This document shows positions 57,125 through 64,000 of a stretch of DNA of 64,000 bases, one piece after another. The stretch's first letter is position 1, and each line of letters starts with the position of its first letter. Below the pieces are notes generated by a model. The model had not been told where the DNA came from. It worked only from the letters and a program-made list of their open reading frames with translations, and searched no databases. The stretch is from assembly GCF_027596085.1 (NCBI RefSeq), contig NC_072451.1:7531513-7595512 (forward strand), read 5' to 3'. The position numbers and the translations under genes are program-made. The DNA is from Anoplopoma fimbria. Its lineage: Eukaryota > Chordata > Actinopteri > Perciformes > Anoplopomatidae.

Positions 57125-60120
57125 GTGTTTATTCTCAAGACATTAGATCCATGGCTTGAAAAAGGGAAAACTGTAATTACTACCTTCTCTCTTAACACTG
57201 GCAGCAAAACAGAAAAAAACATTTTTCACAAAAATGTCTTGACTGAGCATAAAATCAATGCTCATCCCTAAAAGGTGAGATTGTTTGAGATCTCCTGGCC
57301 GTTTCTTACAACTCTCTACAGTGTAAAAAATCTAACTGATGTGGTGACACTTTACCAAGTTCAGGCCTCATGACACTCTTTGATAACAAATGTAGAACAA
57401 CTGAATGCCTCAGTTCCTGTTAAGCACCAGCACAACCTTGAAAAGTTAGTTGTTTTTTTGTCACCTTTTGCCCCTTGAACAACTTTTTTTTTTGCTTCCA
57501 AGGTTCTTTTTACTTTTTTTGTCAGTGTGCTGGCGTTATTTTCTATGAGATGGTACTGTTTATTTTGGCTAGACAAACGTGACGATACTTCTTTAAAAAC
57601 ATCGACTCAACAACACAAACCCTTTCACACTTGTTTATCGCCTTTTATTATTGACGTATTGATAAATACCATTCACACATTGTTCTTTAAATCTACATTA
57701 TTTATTATTATTAAATTATTGAATTAAGTCCTCCGCTCTTATTTTAATTATACTTACTAAATACATTTTATTGTAAAATGCAGAAACTGAATATTATGCA
57801 AAAAAAAAAGATAAATTCAACTCTAAGTAAATTATTATAGATGAGTTCAGTCAGGGACAAATCTCAATTACTGGGGAAAAAAAAGGTTATTAAAAATAAG
57901 ATAAAATATATTTTTCAGATTTTCCAATTATCATTCACTAAGCGCATCGTCTATTAACATAATGATCCGTAATTGTGTCGTAATTATTTTCATGATTGCC
58001 CAGTAAGAATAGAAACTATTTAAATAAATAAAAAAACTTATCTTTAATAAAAAACAACAATCAATTCTGGTTTTATAGTAAAAATCATTGCCACATAACA
58101 ACGTACTGCTGCTGATCAAATCGTAAAAAAAAAAAGCAGCAGTGTTTTAGAAACGACAGACTTGATACAAGTCGCGTTCAACCCCGTCCCGCCCGTAAGC
58201 CTCTCAATTTACAGAAAAGGAAAAAAACCTTCAGAGGCGTCTCCTCTGTGTCAGTTTTACGTGAAAGTCAACACCTCAGCCTGAATGAACTGAGAGCACA
58301 TTACGTTCGGTACACGTATCAAGTATGTGTATCAAGTTGATGGCAACAAAAAATGGGGGATTATCAAGACCACCCTGATGGATTAAACTGCAGATGGAAA
58401 AAATTTACAAATGTAGACACAAATAAAAGTTCCTGCAACTTAACAGAGAGACAAACATGGCTGCTTTCATTGAAGCACATCATTACACAGGCATGTAGGT
58501 AGAGTTTGTAGGCTGTCGTAAAAGCGACGGGAAGTTCAGGTGACTGGGATGCACCCTGAAGGCCATGGTCATTTATTTTATCATCACCTTGTGTTTCACC
58601 AGCTATGCACATTTTAACACATTTAGGACACATTTTAACACATGTTGTGTTTGAAAACAAGGAAAAAGGAGATATTGGTGCCAGGAGGCAGTCGAGTGAT
58701 AAATTCCTCCATCTCTAGTACATGTGCACTCCTGCTTGCTGAATTTCTTCTGTTGTTACTAAAAAATATTGAAGGGTGACTGATCTGGCCACTCCCTGTG
58801 CATTAAAAGATTTTAAAAAACGCACAGTGTTGGGGGAAACGGGGCTTTGTCAAACGAAGGTGCAATCACACACATGCACACACAAACACACGCGCATGCA
58901 GAGGTCTGATCTGTGCCCAGACAGGCGTGTCAGTACTAGACAGAGTGGCTGCATTTTAAGTGTCTCTTGGCACCATCACTAATAATACCTGCCTTGCTCC
59001 TTGCTCCAGGTGGCTTGGCATGCTCTCCAACACACACACAGACACACACCTACACACACACACACACACGGTATACATGTATACACAGACATACAAGCAG
59101 ACAATGAAGACACATGTTCTCAGAACTGTATGACAGTTTGTTAGAGACTGAGGTAAAGATTACCTGCCACATTCCTAGAAAGGTTCTCTTTAACTGTCAA
59201 AGAGTGGTTTTCTCTCTTGTCACATCAGAGTCATAAATGTTTTGTGTGAATGTGTGTGTGTGCTGTTTCTTAAAAGTATGAAACGAATGCAAGTGGAGGC
59301 CACAGGAATTCTTCTCATCTCTACCTCCAGTGGCACCTGACGTGAATGCAACATAAGTCACGTCACAGTTTTTTTGTGTTTTTTTTCATACAGTGCAGCC
59401 AAACGAAACACAGCAGGTACCTCCCTTTAATTCTTTATGAGTGACGTGCATGACAAGTTCACAGCCGGCGAGGGACGGGCAGGTTAGACACATAATATCA
59501 GCTCGTAAGATCCAGAGGCCAGAGCACGGACACAAAAACACAACATTTTAAAGTCGAAAGAAAGACTAAATAACAACTGGAATAAAAAGAAAAAGAAAGT
59601 ATAATTTCTTTAGAATTGTCTTTGAGATATTTAGTAAAAAAAAAAATCTTCTGATTTTATATACAGTACATTTATTACATACTATGTATTTTTACTTTTA
59701 TCTTCGAGGAGAACTCATTTTTACCACCAACATAACTAACGTTAGCTTGCTTATATATAACATGTGTAAAGTAAAGAATAAATTAATTCAATTTCACATA
59801 ACGTGATGAAATGCTGATGGATAATGAAGTGAGTAAAAAGTAAAGAAAAAAATACAGATTTACTTAGTTCCAAACATAATGCTAATATTTGACTAAATGA
59901 CCAAGTAACATTGGTTAAGTGAGCATTAAAACAAGACACTCAAAAACACATTTGTTGTCCATGAATGTATATGTATAAATAAAAACTACATTTGCAAAAA
60001 AATGGCTGTTCAATTATAAAAAAACCACCTTATAAGATGTTTTTTTTAAATAATGCTACAGCTTGTGCTGATGACTCCCTGTTTAAATTCTTGAGCAAAT
60101 CACTATGCTATCTATGATGC
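57125..60120. other. Interval without a recognised gene
   Basis: AT-rich sequence with a CA-rich tract at 59030-59070. No exon or repeat family is identified with confidence. Confidence 0.25.
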
Positions 60121-60124
60121 ATCT

Positions 60125-60345
60125 GTGTTTTTTTGACCAGGTGAGTGATGCAACATGTCCAGGTGAGGTCATCACAGATGTTGGCGTCCAATAATTTAAA
60201 GCTGATGACCCTGTCGAACCTCAGACTTGCAGATTGTCACCGGTCCAATATCATCTCTCCGAAAGTATCTACATGGTTTGGAACTGATGCCTTTCATAGC
60301 TTTACTGCAAATGCTGTCTTATTCAGCTTTCTTTTTTTGATTTAA
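60125..60345 (-). mobile_element. LINE reverse-transcriptase C-terminal fragment
   Basis: The minus frame reads RVISFKLLDANICDDLTWTC...THLVKKTQ, closely matching the FKFLGVHI..DLTW...T..LVKKAQQR segment that follows the catalytic palm in CR1/L2-group LINEs. The upstream part (PVTICKSEV) is one base out of frame, and the downstream end is lost. It is a dead 5'- and 3'-truncated copy. Confidence 0.8.
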
Positions 60346-60384
60346 AAATAAATTTCACATCCTGATGAAGGCTGAACTTTCTGA

Positions 60385-61750
60385 CTGTTTACAGGGACGT
60401 GCACAGGAATTTTGAGGGGCAGTTGCTCTGACCTGAAAAAAGGGCACCCATATGAAGGACTGAGAATAACAGGGTCTTTATTAATATATTAATACAAATA
60501 AGTAAAACACTGAAATAACTACTACTACTGCCCCACTCTTCATCTCAATATCCTCCCTTGCTGATGTTCTCCTCTCCCTCATCTCATCCTCTTGCTCATC
60601 TCTCCTTTCCCAGTCTGTCCTGATCTCATCTGGGATTGGCTCTGGCTCTGGCTCTCTGAACGCAGCTGATGCACTGGGCTCATCATCTGTCCAATGACAT
60701 ATTATTGTTATTACCATTACCATTATTATTGTTATTACCATTATTATTATTATTGTAATGCCCACTAGAAGCAGTGGTATTTATGTTCAGCTCAGGCAAG
60801 ATCTTTGAAAGGATCTCTAAAATAGCCTGTTTTTTTTTAGATTACAATTATTTAGCATGCAGCTCTTTAACCCTGTACTTTCTAGCATGGTCCTCTCATA
60901 TATGGTGATCAGCACTTAGGCCTACCTGCCCTATGTGCCTCCTCCTGGTCCACATTTTCCGAGTGTCTGGAGGCTTGTGGCTGCTCCTCATCTTAAATGT
61001 AATGTAATTATGAAAAATTGCCATTAGTAGGCTAAAATATGAGTCTGATTAATTTATCAATTAGCCTACACAGTATAATTTATTATCACTATGCAAAGTC
61101 TCTGCCCCACCTGCTGTTTGGATTTTTCGTAGCCAACCCTGTAGTGATGTGCTCCTCTTTGCTGCCTCCTTCAGTTGTCTCTCTCTCCCTGAATCCTCCT
61201 CTTTTCACTGGGCATTTCGGCTTCACTTAACAATAACAAACAATACCCAAAATAGTGATAAGATTTAGGCATGAACCATTTTGAATGAAAGAATTCATGT
61301 GATGCATTACTTCCATCATTTATTCTTCTTGTTAAAACGAAATGTTAGAAACTAACTATCAGCAGACATGTAGCTTAGTTTGCATGTGATAACGGGCTGC
61401 TTGTCTGCAAGCTAGCTAGCTTCTGATTATTTAGGCTAAACGTTACGTGGCAAACTGAGCCTGGATTTATGAAGATTGTAATTCATTTCATAAAACGTGA
61501 TGATGATTGTTTGTTTGTTATACATCTCAAATTCACCTTTTCCGACAACATCAAGGCAGTCGTCTGACTCGTCTCACAGGTGCTGCCGGTGTTCCGGTCA
61601 TGCAGCGCTGCAGCTACGTAAAGCAGCTTTCACACGCCGCGCGGCAACTCGCCGCCTTCATTCATTTCAATGAGGGAAGGGCGGCAGAGGGGGAAACAGA
61701 GTTTGCCCTCCCCTACTTTTCACTCTCAGTGCCCGAACGGAATTGAATGA
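60385..61750 (-). mobile_element. 5' half of a decayed hAT-like (ZMYM/TTF-type) DNA transposon
   Basis: Small minus-strand exons in phase recall the N-terminal region of a very abundant fish transposase family. Exon 1 (61215-61111) opens MPSEKRRIQGE and resumes two bases out of frame as QLKEAAKRSTSLQGWLRK; its donor is CAG|GTGGGG. Exon 2 (60991-60926) reads EEQPQASRHSENVDQEEAHRA, and exon 3 (60686-60481) DDEPSASAAFREPEPEPIPDEIR... to a stop. A possible element terminus, CAGGGACGTGCACAGGAATT, begins near 60393. CG-rich sequence at 61560-61740 may be its promoter. An extra GA in exon 1 breaks the frame and no catalytic domain follows. The hAT assignment is from recall. Confidence 0.65.
60700..60756. 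repeat. (ATT)n/(ACC) trinucleotide tract
   Basis: Interrupted ATT, GTT and ACC triplets within an intron of the transposon remnant. Confidence 0.85.
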
Positions 61751-61832
61751 GGCTACGCTTACTTTATGAAATGTTTCAGTGGCGATTTTTTTTATCTAGG
61801 CCTACATGGAATTCTGCATCCATTAAATTATT

Positions 61833-61853
61833 AAAAAAAAAAAAAAAAAAAAA
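61833..61853. repeat. Poly(A) run of 21 bases
   Basis: Uninterrupted A tract following 'ccattaaattatt'. It could be a retroposon tail or simple slippage; no element was recognised upstream. Confidence 0.9.
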
Positions 61854-61859
61854 TGCGTC

Positions 61860-62749
<890 letters not shown>

Positions 62750-64000
62750 ATCTGATGTGGTTTAGAGCAGTGGTGTCAACAGTCATTCTGGTGTTTCTGT
62801 TGCATTTAAGAAAATACTATCTTTTTCTGGCACACACATGGTCCATACACAACAGATTTCTTCCACAGAGCGTGCAGCGCTGGCAAGAAAAACGACCACA
62901 GATCATTAGCCCTCTCGGCCAGACATCCAGTTTTTTTCTCACAGTGATTTGCAACCAAAGTATTTCCTTGAGTGACTCTGGCTCTCTGTCTCCCTCCTCA
63001 GGAGCTGCAGTTTGATCTCTCAGGAGATCATGAACAGACATTTATATCACACCTTTCACGTCTCAGTTCTATCTTTTATGTGTCTACCTTTATTCTATAT
63101 ACAGTTGTCTGTTTCTTCTGATTGACAATTCCTTTCATGGGCTTCTGAGCTTCTGAGCTCACTAGTGTATTGATTGAACCTGTGCTTCTAAATGAGCTCG
63201 ACCATACAGCTGCCACTCTTCTTGGTGGCAGACATAGGACTAAATAACAGTTCTCCAGGGCCCCTCTGTGAGAAAGGCTTCAGCTTATTCTGACTTGATG
63301 CAGCTCATTTGTTTGAGTGATTGCTATTGATTTTGACCTTACTCCATGACAAGATGCAAGCAGTGAATTGTCTTTCAGCAACACATCTGTTCTCACACTG
63401 CAGGAAGGTAGACAAGACAAGAGTGGGATAAAGTGTAATGTTTCCAGCTGTGGGTTGGTGGTGGGACTAAATCTCCTATATGTGCTATTAATCCATTTCG
63501 GAAGAAGAAGGAGCATCAGTCAAACCTCATACAATGAAAAAAACGAAACGAAAACATGATAAAAATATGGCATGTATGTTTGTTTCATGTATTCAATCAT
63601 GAGAAATGTTACAGTCTCTGCATCTGTCTACAAAAATCAGATGTTTTCATCTGCTGCGATGTTGTGTGGATGTTTATTTGCCATGTTTAGGTGACTTTTA
63701 AAGTAAAATTTGCACTTGGTTCATTTTATGCAAAATGTGAATTAAAACTGATGGATGGGCCGCATTGTTCACAAAAAACACTGAAAAATGTTTGTGTCAT
63801 ATTATGAGTGAAGCATGAGGGGTTAACCAGTATTGAACAAGCAAAGACATCAAATTGCTCTTGGCAGTTGTTAAGAGGTAATTGCTTTACACTTAACACC
63901 AGGGACACTGAGGAAACCACATTCTTCTTCCAGAGGTCTTATCTGTGTTGTCAAGATCAAAGTCAGACACAAGGAGAGTTTGAACTCGTGTTGCCTGCGT
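62750..64000. other. Right-end interval without a recognised gene
   Basis: No exon, RNA gene or repeat family was recognised up to the window edge. Confidence 0.3.

Noticed and set aside
58364..58660. 98-codon minus-strand frame
   Set aside because: Cysteine-containing but without any recognised pattern or splice sites; within chance length.

Overview
The window reads as nuclear DNA from a ray-finned fish, most likely a percomorph teleost. The evidence is long (CA)n, (GT)n and (TA)n microsatellites about every few kilobases, an AT-rich intergenic background, genes split by GT-AG introns, and many fragments of interspersed repeats familiar from percomorph genomes. No operons, Shine-Dalgarno sites, CRISPR arrays, rRNA or tRNA genes were seen.

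Only one gene is firmly identified. At the left end, on the minus strand (431-2485), lie three exons of the nuclear gene for mitochondrial ATP synthase subunit g (ATP5MG/ATP5L). Splice sites, start, stop and length all fit the family. However, exon 2 carries a perfect 16-bp tandem duplication that shifts the frame and brings in an early stop, so as written this allele, copy or assembly is broken. Exons 1 and 2 sit between two inverted copies of one TA-flanked, Tc1/mariner-type MITE.

A second, unrecognised minus-strand gene is suggested at 26754-28188. It has three exons with matching splice phases, a stop, and a poly(A) signal at 26479-26484, and its largest exon appears to lack one base. A possible first exon of another minus-strand gene lies at 23451-23516, next to a CpG-containing block. 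The weaker exon-like stretches are listed as findings.

Most of the rest is gene-poor, repeat-bearing sequence. It includes decayed LINE reverse-transcriptase pieces (30690-31340 and 60125-60345, minus strand), the 5' half of a hAT-like/ZMYM-type transposon with recognisable small exons (60385-61750, minus strand), and a transposon-derived zinc-finger remnant (50133-50381, plus strand). There is also a complete 430-bp TIR element at 14161-14600 with end fragments elsewhere, and several families present twice in the window, often inverted (for example 54768-55108 and 56478-56815). Two near-perfect short hairpins (18911-18946 and 33797-33828) and several complex, GC-richer non-repeat blocks, possible conserved noncoding elements, are worth comparative checks.
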